64,000 nt of DNA from Cupriavidus basilensis (GTDB lineage: Bacteria; Pseudomonadota; Gammaproteobacteria; Burkholderiales; Burkholderiaceae): the NCBI RefSeq assembly GCF_000876015.1, contig NZ_BBQM01000025.1, positions 186,001 to 250,000 of the forward strand, given 5' to 3'. Below the pieces are notes generated by a model. The model searched no databases. It saw nothing but the letters and a program-made list of their open reading frames with translations, and was not told the origin of the DNA. The position numbers were made by a program, and so were the translations under genes. How positions within the stretch are numbered: the first letter of the stretch is position 1; each line of letters begins with the position of its first letter. Shown here piece by piece: positions 9,069-17,754 of the stretch.

Positions 9069-9483
9069 TGCATTTCAATGTCCAGGTAGCCGATGACTGC
9101 CGTTGGCGGGCGACTCTGGGGAATATAGGACCATCAGATCCACCAGTTTCGGGTCCGCCGGCGTAGTCCCCCCCCCCCCGACGCAGCCGTCGGCAACACT
9201 GTTGCGACACACGACGCTGGCAGATCGCTCACGCGCTGGTCTGGCATGGCGCGGCAAACCGCAGTGTTCAAGGCGGGGAGAGCATTCCAGAAATTCGAGT
9301 TGCGCCAGCTCCAACAGTCACATTACGATGATTCCGGCGGTGTGATTTCCCCGAAGTCGCCTGATAGCTATCAGGTAGCTACCAGATATCCTCCCGATGA
9401 GAGAGGCAGACTACTGCCCCATACAAGCCGGACTAACGATGCGCTCACGGGCGCGCGGATGGCGCCGGCAGGAGACAAAGGAC

Positions 9484-10332
9484 ATGCAGATGCAGGCAAG
9501 CGGCTTTGCGTGCCCGCCAGCCACGACCCCGGCGCCCCGCGCCGCGGACGGCGGCGGCCGGGTGATGTGGATCACGCCGGACCGGCTGTTCTATGCGGGC
9601 CTGCTCGGTTCGCCGTCGGTGCGGACCATGGGCGGGCTGCTGATCTACGTGGCGCTGCGGGCGCCGATCCGCATCAGCCTGGACGGTACGCGCTGGGACG
9701 CCACCGAACTCGCCGTGGTGCCGGCCTACATGCCGCATTCGGTCGCGTGCGACGACCGCATGATCTGCGACATCGGGCTGGAGGCCGAGAGCATCGACCC
9801 GGCGCGGCTGCCCGCCGTGATCCGCGGGCAGGCCGGGCCGGTGGAGGACGCCGCCTTCGCCCGGCACGTGCGCCAGGCCCACGCCTGGCTCAGCCGGCAC
9901 GGCAAGGCGCTCGACCTGCAGGCCGGCAGCTTCGACCAGATCTTCTTCGGGCAGGCGCTGGCGCGGCGCGCGCTGGACCCCCGCATCGGGGCAGTGGTGG
10001 AGCGCATCCGCGGCGCGCCGTCGGACACGGCCACGGCGCAGTCCTGCGCGGCGTCGGCGCATCTGTCGTTCTCGCGCTTCCTGCATCTGTTCAAGGAAGA
10101 GGTGGGCGCGCCGTTCCGCAGCTTCCGCACCTGGAAGCGCGCGCGCAGCCTGCTGCATTACGTCACACAGGATTCCAACCTGGCGCACGTGGCGCTGGAT
10201 ACCGGCTACCCGGATTCCACCCACTTCAGCCATTCGATCCGGCAGGTCTATGGGCTCAAGCCGAGCGACATCTTCGCCGGCTCGCGCAAGCTGGCCCTGC
10301 TCGGCGAGCAGCGGGTAGAGGCTAGTCGGTAA
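9484..10332 (+). CDS. AraC family transcriptional regulator
   Basis: 282-residue regulator. The C-terminal 100 residues hold the double helix-turn-helix of AraC proteins (LSFSRFLHLFKEEVGAPFRSF, then VALDTGYPDSTHFSHSIRQV and YGLKPSDI). The N-terminal half is a likely cupin-type effector domain. The start at 9484 is chosen for the ribosome-binding site AGGAGACAAAGGAC just upstream; the frame is open back to 9397. Local GC is very high, above its neighbours. There is no obvious target operon beside it. Confidence 0.85.
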   Translation: MQMQASGFACPPATTPAPRAADGGGRVMWITPDRLFYAGLLGSPSVRTMGGLLIYVALRAPIRISLDGTRWDATELAVVPAYMPHSVACDDRMICDIGLEAESIDPARLPAVIRGQAGPVEDAAFARHVRQAHAWLSRHGKALDLQAGSFDQIFFGQALARRALDPRIGAVVERIRGAPSDTATAQSCAASAHLSFSRFLHLFKEEVGAPFRSFRTWKRARSLLHYVTQDSNLAHVALDTGYPDSTHFSHSIRQVYGLKPSDIFAGSRKLALLGEQRVEASR

Positions 10333-10562
10333 CCCTTCCTTTCGTTCAACGTCCGGGATACTGGCCTGCGGCAATGTCTTCTAACGGCGCCGCGCCCGTC
10401 GGCTCCCAGCCCAGTAGCGAACGCGTGCGCGCACTAGAAGCCGCGCATCGGCACCGAAGATCGCGCCCAGCCAATCAAAATGGGCCTGCGCGCGATCGGC
10501 AGGAACGGATTCCACCGGCACGCCCAGAAACCGGCTCAGCGCGATCGCGATGTCGCTCGGGG

Positions 10563-10655
10563 CGACGCTAACAGCCGTGATGGACGCCGTCGGCGTCCGC
10601 GCTGTCTTTCCTCGGCCTGAAGGACGAAGCTTGCCGCGCCCAGGGGTCAAAGTCA
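10563..10655 (+). repeat. IS200/IS605-type right-end scar, copy A
   Basis: A 93-bp segment with GGACGCCGTCGGCGTCC, then TTTCCTCGGCCTGAAGGACGA and TTGCCGCGCCC. It pairs with copy B at 13452-13543 in inverted orientation at roughly 80 percent identity by eye. The CCTCG..CCTGAAGGACGAGG hairpin followed by TGCCGCGC is the usual right end of TnpB-bearing IS200/IS605 elements and also resembles the right ends of the IscB elements in this window. No transposase or tnpB gene remains. The rest of 10333-11027 holds no gene I can support. Confidence 0.6.
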
Positions 10656-11027
10656 CACGGCTACGCCGCTTTGACGGCTCGGACGTCGCACCCAGAGGGC
10701 ACCAGGCCGGCCAAGCCCACAAATGCCGATGCCGGCCGTCCACACGCGGCCGCATTATCGGCCGCAAAGCGCTCCCAGTGCTGATGTGCGTGCCGTGCGA
10801 TCGCGGCTCCATGTGGGCTGTTATAGAGCTACTCGCCACTGCTCAGGCAGTGACGCCGCGCTGCGCATACCCCATTCGGAATGAAAATGACATCGCAGCC
10901 GTGGCGTCAGCAGCCTATGCGATATCCTTGTGCTGCGTGGTCGAGTTCGTGATATTCGCGGTACAAGCCACGGCTGCCGCTGCAGCGGCCGCGAGGACCC
11001 CGTTCACTCAACTTTCGCGGCCCCTGA

Positions 11028-12752
11028 ATGGAAGACAGCATACCCCTGATCACCACGCTCGCCGCTGGCTTCAGCATCGCCTTGATGCTTGGTTTCCTTG
11101 CCGAGCGAGTCAAGGTACCGGCGCTGGTCGGCTATCTGGTCGCCGGAATCATCATCGGCCCCAGCACGCCCGGTTTCGTGGCCGATGTGCGTCTGGCCTC
11201 CCAGCTCTCCGAGATAGGTGTCATGCTGCTGATGTTCGGTGTCGGCCTGCACTTCTCCGTCAATGACCTCTTGGCAGTTAAACGCATCGCTGTACCAGGT
11301 GCCCTGCTGCAGATGGCATTGGCTACGGTGCTGGGCCTGCTGGTCGCGTGGTGGTGGGGGTGGGGTTGGGGCAGCAGTTTGATTTTCGGCCTGGCTCTAT
11401 CATGCGCCAGTACCGTGGTGCTACTCAAGGCCCTAGAAACACGTGGCGCACTCGAGAGCATGAACGGCCGCATCGCGGTCGGATGGCTGGTGGTCGAAGA
11501 CTTGGCCACCGTGCTGGTGTTGGTCTTGCTGCCGCCGCTGACCAACTTCCTGGGCGGCACCGTGGCGGTACCGCCAGCCGAATCGAGACCCTTGTGGACG
11601 ACCATTGGGCAGACGTTGTTGCAGGTGTCCGCCTTCATTGCGCTGATGCTCATCGTTGGCCGCCGCGTGCTGCCCTGGCTCTTGTGGCAAATCTCGAGTA
11701 CGGGCTCACGCGAGTTGTTCACCCTATCGATAATCACTGGCGCCATTGGCATTGCCTACGGTGCAGCCGAGCTCTTCAGCGTCTCCTTTGCTCTGGGAGC
11801 ATTCTTCGCCGGAATGGTCATGCGGGAATCTGAGTTCAGCCATCGAGCCGCTCAAGAATCCCTACCACTACGCGATGCCTTTTCCGTTCTCTTTTTTGTG
11901 TCGGTGGGCATGCTGTTCGAACCAGCTATCCTGATGGAAAAGCCGGTGCACGTGTTCGGCGTGGTGGCCATCATTATCCTCGGTAAATCCATTGCGGCAT
12001 TGGCCCTCGTCCTGGCCTTCCGCTACCCGCTCAACACCGCGCTGACTGTCTCTGCCAGCCTAGCGCAAATCGGCGAATTCTCGTTCATCCTGGCCGGCCT
12101 GGGACGTTCCCTTGGCCTGCTGCCCGCCGAAGGCATGAGCCTGGTGCTGGCCGGCGCGCTCATTTCTATTGCCCTGAATCCTATGCTTTTCGCAGCCATC
12201 GAGCCGCTGCGCCGATGGGTACTCCGACGCTCGAAACTGGCTCGCCGTCTGGAGCAACGAGGCGACCCCTACGCCGAACTGCCTACGACCACAGAGCGCA
12301 AGTATCTGGAGGGCCAAGTCGTGCTGGTGGGCTACGGTCGGGTGGGCAAGCGGATCGCTAGTTCACTAGACGCCCGCGGCATCCCCTATGTAGTGGCGGA
12401 ACAGAACCGGGAACTGGTTGAGGACTTACGCAAGAAGGGCATGGTGGCAGTGTGGGGCAATGCTGCGGATCCTTCGGTATTGATTCAGGCCCACATTGCC
12501 GACGCGGCCATGCTCGTGGTGGCAATGCCCGATTCGCTCAATGTCCGCCAGATGGCCGACACGGCGCGCACCCTTAACCCGGGAATCGAGATCGTGATGC
12601 GCACGCACAATGAAGACGAGTCACTGATGTTGCGCAAGGAGGGAATCGGAACGGTCTTCTTCGGCGAGGAGGAACTGGCAAAAAGCATGGTCCACCATGT
12701 TCTCCAACGGTTCGCGCCGCAGTCGAATCATTCGGCCACTGGTCACGCTTGA
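11028..12752 (+). CDS. Kef/YbaL-type K+/H+ antiporter with TrkA-N domain
   Basis: 574-residue CPA2 antiporter. About twelve hydrophobic helices occupy residues 1-390 (LVGYLVAGIIIGPSTPGF; ASTVVLLKALETRG; GWLVVEDLATVLVLVLLPPL, with the conserved ED pair). A cytoplasmic Rossmann RCK/TrkA-N domain begins with VLVGYGRVGKRIA (about 430). It resembles YbaL more than KefB/KefC. Such proteins export K+ in exchange for protons under electrophile or acid stress. No KefF/KefG ancillary subunit is adjacent. The gene and the SOS-type gene after it lie between inverted IS-end scars. Confidence 0.88.
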   Translation: MEDSIPLITTLAAGFSIALMLGFLAERVKVPALVGYLVAGIIIGPSTPGFVADVRLASQLSEIGVMLLMFGVGLHFSVNDLLAVKRIAVPGALLQMALATVLGLLVAWWWGWGWGSSLIFGLALSCASTVVLLKALETRGALESMNGRIAVGWLVVEDLATVLVLVLLPPLTNFLGGTVAVPPAESRPLWTTIGQTLLQVSAFIALMLIVGRRVLPWLLWQISSTGSRELFTLSIITGAIGIAYGAAELFSVSFALGAFFAGMVMRESEFSHRAAQESLPLRDAFSVLFFVSVGMLFEPAILMEKPVHVFGVVAIIILGKSIAALALVLAFRYPLNTALTVSASLAQIGEFSFILAGLGRSLGLLPAEGMSLVLAGALISIALNPMLFAAIEPLRRWVLRRSKLARRLEQRGDPYAELPTTTERKYLEGQVVLVGYGRVGKRIASSLDARGIPYVVAEQNRELVEDLRKKGMVAVWGNAADPSVLIQAHIADAAMLVVAMPDSLNVRQMADTARTLNPGIEIVMRTHNEDESLMLRKEGIGTVFFGEEELAKSMVHHVLQRFAPQSNHSATGHA

Positions 12753-12858
12753 GTACCGATCCCTCGGCGCGATTCCGTATGGCCAACGGTAGCGCGATTC
12801 ACCAGATCTTCTGCTACCAGGCACTTTCGCTTACTCCTTGCCGGTTAGTAGGTTGGTA

Positions 12859-12874
12859 CTGTATATTTATACAG
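12859..12874 (+). promoter_or_regulatory. LexA (SOS) box
   Basis: CTGTATATTTATACAG fits the CTGT-N8-ACAG LexA consensus with an AT-rich alternating centre, and differs from a perfect E. coli-type box by one centre base. It lies 88 bp before the ATG at 12962 and about 107 bp after the antiporter stop. This predicts DNA-damage induction of the downstream gene. Confidence 0.75.
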
Positions 12875-12961
12875 TACTAGCCGCATCCCGGAAAAGTTGA
12901 CTCCTGAAGTCAAGCCCGTGCGGTGCCCGTGCTTCCTCTCCCTTCACCTCGAAAGGTAATC

Positions 12962-13390
12962 ATGTTCGTGGACCGCACCGAAATCATCAACGCCGCCAAG
13001 GCACTGCGCGCCAGCCAGGAAGAATCCCGATACAGCAAGCTCGTCGCGCTCGCGAATAAGCAACTCAAGGCAATGCAAACGGCAATCCAGAGGGGCAAGG
13101 AAGAATTCGAGACCAGACTGGTACTCGAAATCAGCGAAGACAATCCGAAGGTGGCGCTGGAACCGCGAGCGCATCGGCTAGCCGACGACCTCAGATCGCA
13201 GGGCTACACCGCAACGGTGACCACGTTTGCCGAGGTCAGCACCGACCGCAAGAACTGGACACCAAATATCACGGTCGTCATCGGTCTGGGCGATATGGTT
13301 TCCGAAGCCGACGCTACGATAGCGGAAAGCATGGTGACCGACGAGACGGAAGTCGCGCTGGCTGGTGAAGCTGCCAATGAAATGGCCTGA
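12962..13390 (+). CDS. Conserved-looking hypothetical protein behind a LexA box
   Basis: 142-residue soluble protein. The start at 12962 follows an AAAGGTAATC ribosome-binding site. The N-terminal half is a charged helix (DRTEIINAAKALRASQEESRYSKL, LANKQLKAMQTAIQRGKEEFET). The C-terminal half looks alpha/beta (RLADDLRSQGYTATVTTFAEV, NITVVIGLG). No signal peptide, membrane helix or catalytic motif is visible. I do not recognise the family. The upstream LexA box suggests a role in the damage response or in prophage or plasmid maintenance. Confidence 0.7.
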   Translation: MFVDRTEIINAAKALRASQEESRYSKLVALANKQLKAMQTAIQRGKEEFETRLVLEISEDNPKVALEPRAHRLADDLRSQGYTATVTTFAEVSTDRKNWTPNITVVIGLGDMVSEADATIAESMVTDETEVALAGEAANEMA

Positions 13391-13451
13391 CAGCAGGCGG
13401 CCGATTCGAGATAGGATCCGGCATCACGGGGTTCGCGTACGGTCGCGAGCG

Positions 13452-13543
13452 TGATGACCCTTGGCGCGGCAGGCCTCGTCCTTCAGGGCGAGGAAGGATA
13501 GCGCAGACGCCGAAGGCGTCCGTTACGGCCGTTAATGTGGCGT
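13452..13543 (-). repeat. IS200/IS605-type right-end scar, copy B
   Basis: Inverted partner of copy A (10563-10655). Read on the minus strand it runs GGACGCCTTCGGCGTC, then CGCTATCCTTCCTCGCCCTG, AAGGACGAGG and TGCCGCGCC. Together the two copies bracket the antiporter and the LexA-box gene. The remaining intergenic DNA (13391-13903) shows only a nine-C run at 13738-13746 and no supported gene. Confidence 0.6.
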
Positions 13544-13903
13544 CGGCTGTGTTCCATGTACTAGCGGACGATCTCAATGGGAGCAACGCCACAGCTTCCA
13601 GCAAAGTGGACGGCGACCATAGCGCACTGCTCCACAGCTTGCGCCGAATGCTGGGGTGCCGAATGTCATTGTCGTCGCTCATAGACCAAACCAGACAAAC
13701 GACTACGTAGAGCATCACGTGGCGCAGTAGGAACTCTCCCCCCCCCTTTCCGGCCTCGGCCGGCGAGCATCAGCGAGAGGGGGAGGTGGATGTCAACGGT
13801 CTTGGTCGCCCAGTGCCCGATGCCCGATGCCCAAGGCGACAGGAGGGCGAACCGGTAAGGTACGGTATATTTGGGCTATCAGAGGCACAAAATTGAGAGC
13901 GCC

Positions 13904-14788
13904 ATGAGCACCGTAGCCGACTTTCTGTCGGAAAAGCCAATTGACACGCGGATCGAGATCGGGGCGTACGAGTATTTGTGGCAGCAGCCCAGTTCCACCA
14001 TGAAACGCCTGGCAGATCTGTTCGGGGAACACCCGGGCAGCCTGCCGTCCGACTTGGTGGAGGTCGAGGTCGCCGAGCGTACCGCGAATCAGGTGGTGGA
14101 ACATCTGGCCAGCCGCGGCATCAAGCGCTTCGGGGTACGGATCAACGGTGCGCACGACTATCCCTCCCGTCTTCGCGAAGCCATCGAGCCAGTCGAACTT
14201 CTGTATTTCCTTGGCTCGTGGGAGCTCGCAGAAGCGCCGCGCCGCATCGCGGTAGTAGGGACCCGCAAGGTCAGTGATGAGGGCGCACGTCGCACGCGGA
14301 AACTCGTGCGTGGTCTCGTCGAACACGATTTCACCATCGTGTCGGGGCTTGCGCAGGGCGTCGATACTATCGCGCACGAGACCGCCATCGAATGTGGCGG
14401 GCGCACGATCGCTGTCATCGGCACGCCAATCTCCGAGGTTTACCCGAAGGAGAACGAGTGTCTCCAGCACCGTATCGCATCCGAGTACTTGCTCATCAGC
14501 CAAGTGCCGGTGCTGCGATACAGTGCACAGACGCCGAAGTGGAACCGACTGTTCTTCCCTGAGCGCAATAAGACCATGTCCGCGCTCAGCGAGGCGACGG
14601 TCATCATCGAAGCCAGCGAGACGTCCGGTACTTTGATTCAGGCGCAGGCCGCCCTGAAGCAAGGGCGGAAGTTGTTCATCTTGGAGAGCAACTTCCACAA
14701 CCAGGCCATTACGTGGCCAGCGAAGTATGAAAAGCTCGGTGCGATCCGCGTCCGTGAACTCGACGATATTCTCCGAGTCATGGCGTAG
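13904..14788 (+). CDS. DprA/Smf-like Rossmann-fold protein
   Basis: 294-residue protein whose core is the DprA/Smf (SLOG-superfamily) fold: RIAVVGTRKVSDEGARRTRK, then the signature FTIVSGLAQGVDTIAHETAI, GGRTIAVIG and EASETSGTLIQAQAALKQGR. Housekeeping DprA loads RecA on incoming ssDNA. Here the gene sits in a defence island and is followed 2 bp later by a phosphoribosyltransferase, unlike a normal chromosomal dprA locus. The N-terminal 100 residues (including MKRLADLFGEHPGSLP) are not the standard SAM/helix-hairpin region. The start at 13904 is preferred over the in-frame ATG at 13871. Confidence 0.8.
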   Translation: MSTVADFLSEKPIDTRIEIGAYEYLWQQPSSTMKRLADLFGEHPGSLPSDLVEVEVAERTANQVVEHLASRGIKRFGVRINGAHDYPSRLREAIEPVELLYFLGSWELAEAPRRIAVVGTRKVSDEGARRTRKLVRGLVEHDFTIVSGLAQGVDTIAHETAIECGGRTIAVIGTPISEVYPKENECLQHRIASEYLLISQVPVLRYSAQTPKWNRLFFPERNKTMSALSEATVIIEASETSGTLIQAQAALKQGRKLFILESNFHNQAITWPAKYEKLGAIRVRELDDILRVMA

Positions 14789-14790
14789 CC

Positions 14791-15495
14791 ATGCCGATGC
14801 CCAGGCGCCTAACCTTGGTCGGAGAGCTTGAGCGGCCGGACCACGAGCACCTCCCTGCTGAGGACAAATGTTATTTCTGGGGCGAGTACACCCCACATAA
14901 GCACACCAGCGGCAAATTATGGGATTTCTCGCCGACGAACCAGCTCATCAGCAACCTGAAGAAGGGGATGAGCCGACGCGGCAAACCGGATTGGCGCTAC
15001 AAGCAGGAAGCGATCAAGCAGGTCGCACAGGCCTTCGCCGTCCATTGGAAGTGGAAAGAACTGCTGGAGAAGTATTCTGTCGCGCTGATCCCGATCCCAT
15101 CGTCCAAGGCGAAAACGGACGCGGACTACGACCCGAGGATGCTGCTGGTCTTGGAGGAGTTGTCGCGCCGCCTTGGCGCCGAGTTGGACATCCGCGATTG
15201 CCTTTCCTTCAGCGGCGCCTACGCTGCTAGCCACAAGAGCGAGGAGAAACGAGATCCGGACCGGCTTTACGAGGACCTCACCTTCGATGCGGTGGCTGGA
15301 AAAGTGGACGCACAACCGGACGTGATCCTCATCTTCGATGACATGCTCACCACTGGCGCGCACTACGCCGCCGTCACACGGCACCTGCGCGAGCATTTCC
15401 CGGACGCGAGGCTCGTAGGCGTCTTCGTCTCCCGCCGACTTCTGCCGGATCCCTTCGCAGATGCTGCAGACGACTTCGACGTGCTCGACGATTGA
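14791..15495 (+). CDS. Phosphoribosyltransferase-fold protein paired with DprA-like gene
   Basis: 234-residue protein. The PRPP-binding motif is clear near residues 177-192 (VILIFDDMLTTGAHYAA), with the acidic pair DD and the TTGA loop of type I phosphoribosyltransferases such as ComF. Upstream are VALIPIPSSKA and a conserved-looking YFWGEYTP segment. It lacks the N-terminal zinc ribbon of ComF. It begins 2 bp after the DprA-like gene, so the two are cotranscribed and probably act together, perhaps on a nucleotide. Function inferred only from fold. Confidence 0.8.
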   Translation: MPMPRRLTLVGELERPDHEHLPAEDKCYFWGEYTPHKHTSGKLWDFSPTNQLISNLKKGMSRRGKPDWRYKQEAIKQVAQAFAVHWKWKELLEKYSVALIPIPSSKAKTDADYDPRMLLVLEELSRRLGAELDIRDCLSFSGAYAASHKSEEKRDPDRLYEDLTFDAVAGKVDAQPDVILIFDDMLTTGAHYAAVTRHLREHFPDARLVGVFVSRRLLPDPFADAADDFDVLDD

Positions 15496-15589
15496 TGCGA
15501 GGGCGATACAGTGACGAAAGTCTTCCTCAACTATGAGCGCCCGACGCCGGCGGGCCGATGCGGACCCGACACGCGCCCGACTTGGCGAT

Positions 15590-15995
15590 CGCCGGCACTG
15601 CAACACCACGCAAGGCTGACGCGGTGCTCACGCGCGGGCAGGCCCACCAGTTGGCGGCATACGCAACCCGGGAGAGCCCCGCGCGAACCAGCCAGCGACC
15701 GCATGCGGGCTCACAATGAGGCAGGAGCCGAGGCGACGCCGACACCGGCCGGCTGACCGCCCAGGGCCAACATCACCAGCTGCCAACAGCATGCTGCCGG
15801 GCCAACCTCGATGCAGGGAGTACGCTGTCGCGCGCTGGCGTAGGCGGGGCTGGCCACGCTGGCAGGAATCTTCGACGCCGCCGACTACCTGCACGCTGGA
15901 GCCGACGCTGCCCCGCGCGCATGGCAGGCTGCCACACACTGGGTCGGCATGCGACCTCGAGACGGGGACGAGCTCCGGGCACGAAGGGCCGCTGA
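15590..15995 (+). repeat. GC-rich interspersed repeat, copy R1
   Basis: Member of a four-copy family in the gaps of the defence island. Diagnostic segments are GGGCAGGCCCACCAGTTG, GGGCTCACAATGAGGCAGGA, CCGAGGCGACGCCGACACC, CACTGGGTCGGCATGCGACC and TCGAGACGGGGACGA. The second half (15716-15980) aligns closely with R2 over about 270 bp. Frames open by chance because GC is near 70 percent; conservation is in all frames alike, so it looks non-coding. It starts about 95 bp after the phosphoribosyltransferase gene. Confidence 0.65.
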
Positions 15996-15999
15996 CGGC

Positions 16000-16161
16000 C
16001 GATAGTGTTGAAAAACTCGCTGGCAGCCGTTCTCTGCTCGTCTCCGGAGGTACCTTACCCCTCAACCGTCGGTCGATCGTGGAATACAAGCCGATCTGAG
16101 AGGTCGACTTCTGGCGATTACGGTGCGCGCGCCATGGGTATCGAGTTTTTCAACACTATCG
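16000..16161. mobile_element. 162-bp MITE-like element with perfect 20-bp inverted ends
   Basis: CGATAGTGTTGAAAAACTCG (16000-16019) and its exact reverse complement CGAGTTTTTCAACACTATCG (16142-16161) bound 122 bp of non-coding DNA. This resembles a miniature inverted-repeat element or the fused ends of a deleted insertion sequence. It abuts R1. No transposase is encoded inside. From 16162 to 16451 I see only a short CCCACATCGTGGGG hairpin near 16370. Confidence 0.6.
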
Positions 16162-16451
16162 ACCCATTGCTGTCACACGCACCGTCACTCGGATTGGCCT
16201 CTGCGCAACCGGTTGCGGTCAGTCGATACCAGCCATCCTACTTCATGGTGTACCGCTCATTTCCCTCATCGAGGCGCGAACAACATCGATGCATCGGCGA
16301 CCGACAGCAAACACTCCCAGCTAGCAGCTCACGGAAGGTATACGCGGCGGGGTTGATCTGCGGTTGATCCGCCCCACATCGTGGGGCTATGCAAGCGAAG
16401 CCCACCGCTGCGGTTTGGTGCGCCGCTGGCTCAACCAAGGAGACAAGGCCG

Positions 16452-17441
16452 ATGGCCCAACAATATACGATTCGAGACGCGGCTCGCAATTTGGCCGCAG
16501 CTGACTTGTTCCGGAAAATTTCTACTGAAGAGAAGGCTGCCAAGTTCGCCGAAGAACTGCAAAACATGCCCGATGCTATGCTGCAGACCATGGCGCGGAT
16601 GAGCGGCATTCCGGCTCATCAGACTGCCCTGCACCTGGCCATGATGCGCGGGCAAGAGAACGAGTTTTCGCGTGGGCTTAATGCGCTCGATGGGTGGTTC
16701 CAGACTGGCGACCTCATTTTGATGACAGGGAACCTAGCCCTCGCGCAGGCTCAGAAGGCCCTTTATAAGGACGCGAGGTCTAGCCACGTCGCAATCGTGC
16801 ATGCTGACTTTATCTGCATCGACGCGATCCCGAAGGTCGGCGCATCGAATCGAGTCATTCCTGACGTCCTTGCCGATGTTGAGCCCGGGTGGCGCGTGAT
16901 CCGACATACGTCGGTTGGGCCGGAGAACACCGATCACATCATGCGCGCGTGTTCGTTCTACCTGGCGCAACCTTACAAGATCCTCCCATCCAAGAAATCG
17001 GCCAAGAAGTTCGCATACTGCTCGGAGTTGGCCAGGAAGGTGTATCGGGACATCGGCGTCGCCGGAACGGGCATCCCTGACGATCGAATCATCGCGCCGG
17101 CGCACTTCGACCGACTTGCAGACCATCACCCGAATTGGGTGGACGTGACCGACTCTCTGCGCCCCGCAGTCGAGTTCTGCCAGAAGTACCCGGAGATCCT
17201 CCGTGCGACCGCCAAGATGTTCATTGACGGGCTGAAGCTGAATCGCAGGCGCTTTGAGGAACGGACCGAATTGCTTGCCAAAATTCGGGACTTGACCAAG
17301 GCCGGCAAGATCAGCAAAGAGGATGCTCAAGATGCCGTGGCACAAATTAGGGAGATCGAGCACAACATGAATCACACCTTCTGGGATGTCCCGCGCAAGG
17401 CCGGTGGGTTCAACGGCCCCGGCGAGGATAAAACCGCTTGA
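16452..17441 (+). CDS. Permuted NlpC/P60 (YiiX-like) cysteine hydrolase
   Basis: 329-residue protein. GDLILMTGNLALAQAQKAL followed by SSHVAIVH supplies the catalytic histidine (about residue 117) and FAYCSELARKVYRDIG the cysteine (about 195). Histidine-before-cysteine order marks the circularly permuted papain-like NlpC/P60 clade (YiiX/YaeF, LRAT-like), which includes amidases and acyltransferases. The helical N-terminus and a basic C-terminal coiled segment (LNRRRFEERTELLAKIRDL) are extra. The start at 16452 follows AAGGAGACAAGG. It stands alone between repeats R1 and R2, so it may be a stand-alone defence or toxin gene; the substrate is unknown. Confidence 0.72.
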   Translation: MAQQYTIRDAARNLAAADLFRKISTEEKAAKFAEELQNMPDAMLQTMARMSGIPAHQTALHLAMMRGQENEFSRGLNALDGWFQTGDLILMTGNLALAQAQKALYKDARSSHVAIVHADFICIDAIPKVGASNRVIPDVLADVEPGWRVIRHTSVGPENTDHIMRACSFYLAQPYKILPSKKSAKKFAYCSELARKVYRDIGVAGTGIPDDRIIAPAHFDRLADHHPNWVDVTDSLRPAVEFCQKYPEILRATAKMFIDGLKLNRRRFEERTELLAKIRDLTKAGKISKEDAQDAVAQIREIEHNMNHTFWDVPRKAGGFNGPGEDKTA

Positions 17442-17754
17442 GCGCGGGCGCTGGCCACGTTGACCAGCATGCCGGCTGGTGTTTATCAAGTTGCGGGCCA
17501 TGCCAAAAGCGGTCGGCCGCTATGCAGCGTGATACGCCGGCCGCGTCGACCAATAGGTGTCGCTAGCTTGCCGCCGACTGCGCCGCCACACTGGAGCGTC
17601 CGGTGTCCAACGGCAAGACGTCAGGAGACATAGATGACCGCGAATGGCTGCCCTCTGCGATGGTGGACTTTCGACTCTCAGGCTGCAAGCGGCCGAGTAC
17701 AGCCTGAACCAGCCATATAGAGGTTAGGTCCGGAAGTCCGGCTGTAGCCGGTGG

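Noticed and set aside
9246..10325. Long 359-aa frame overlapping the AraC gene
   Set aside because: Composition is Arg/Ala/Pro-rich in the manner of out-of-frame high-GC sequence; the overlapping frame has the AraC motifs.
13904..14788. Chromosomal housekeeping dprA
   Set aside because: The neighbourhood is plasmid-type, the N-terminal domain is atypical and the gene is coupled to a phosphoribosyltransferase.
15716..16099. Similar Arg/Pro-rich frames in R1 and R2 (also 18045-18323)
   Set aside because: They are alike because the DNA is repeated; all frames are equally conserved, there is no ribosome-binding site, and composition is that of random GC-rich DNA.
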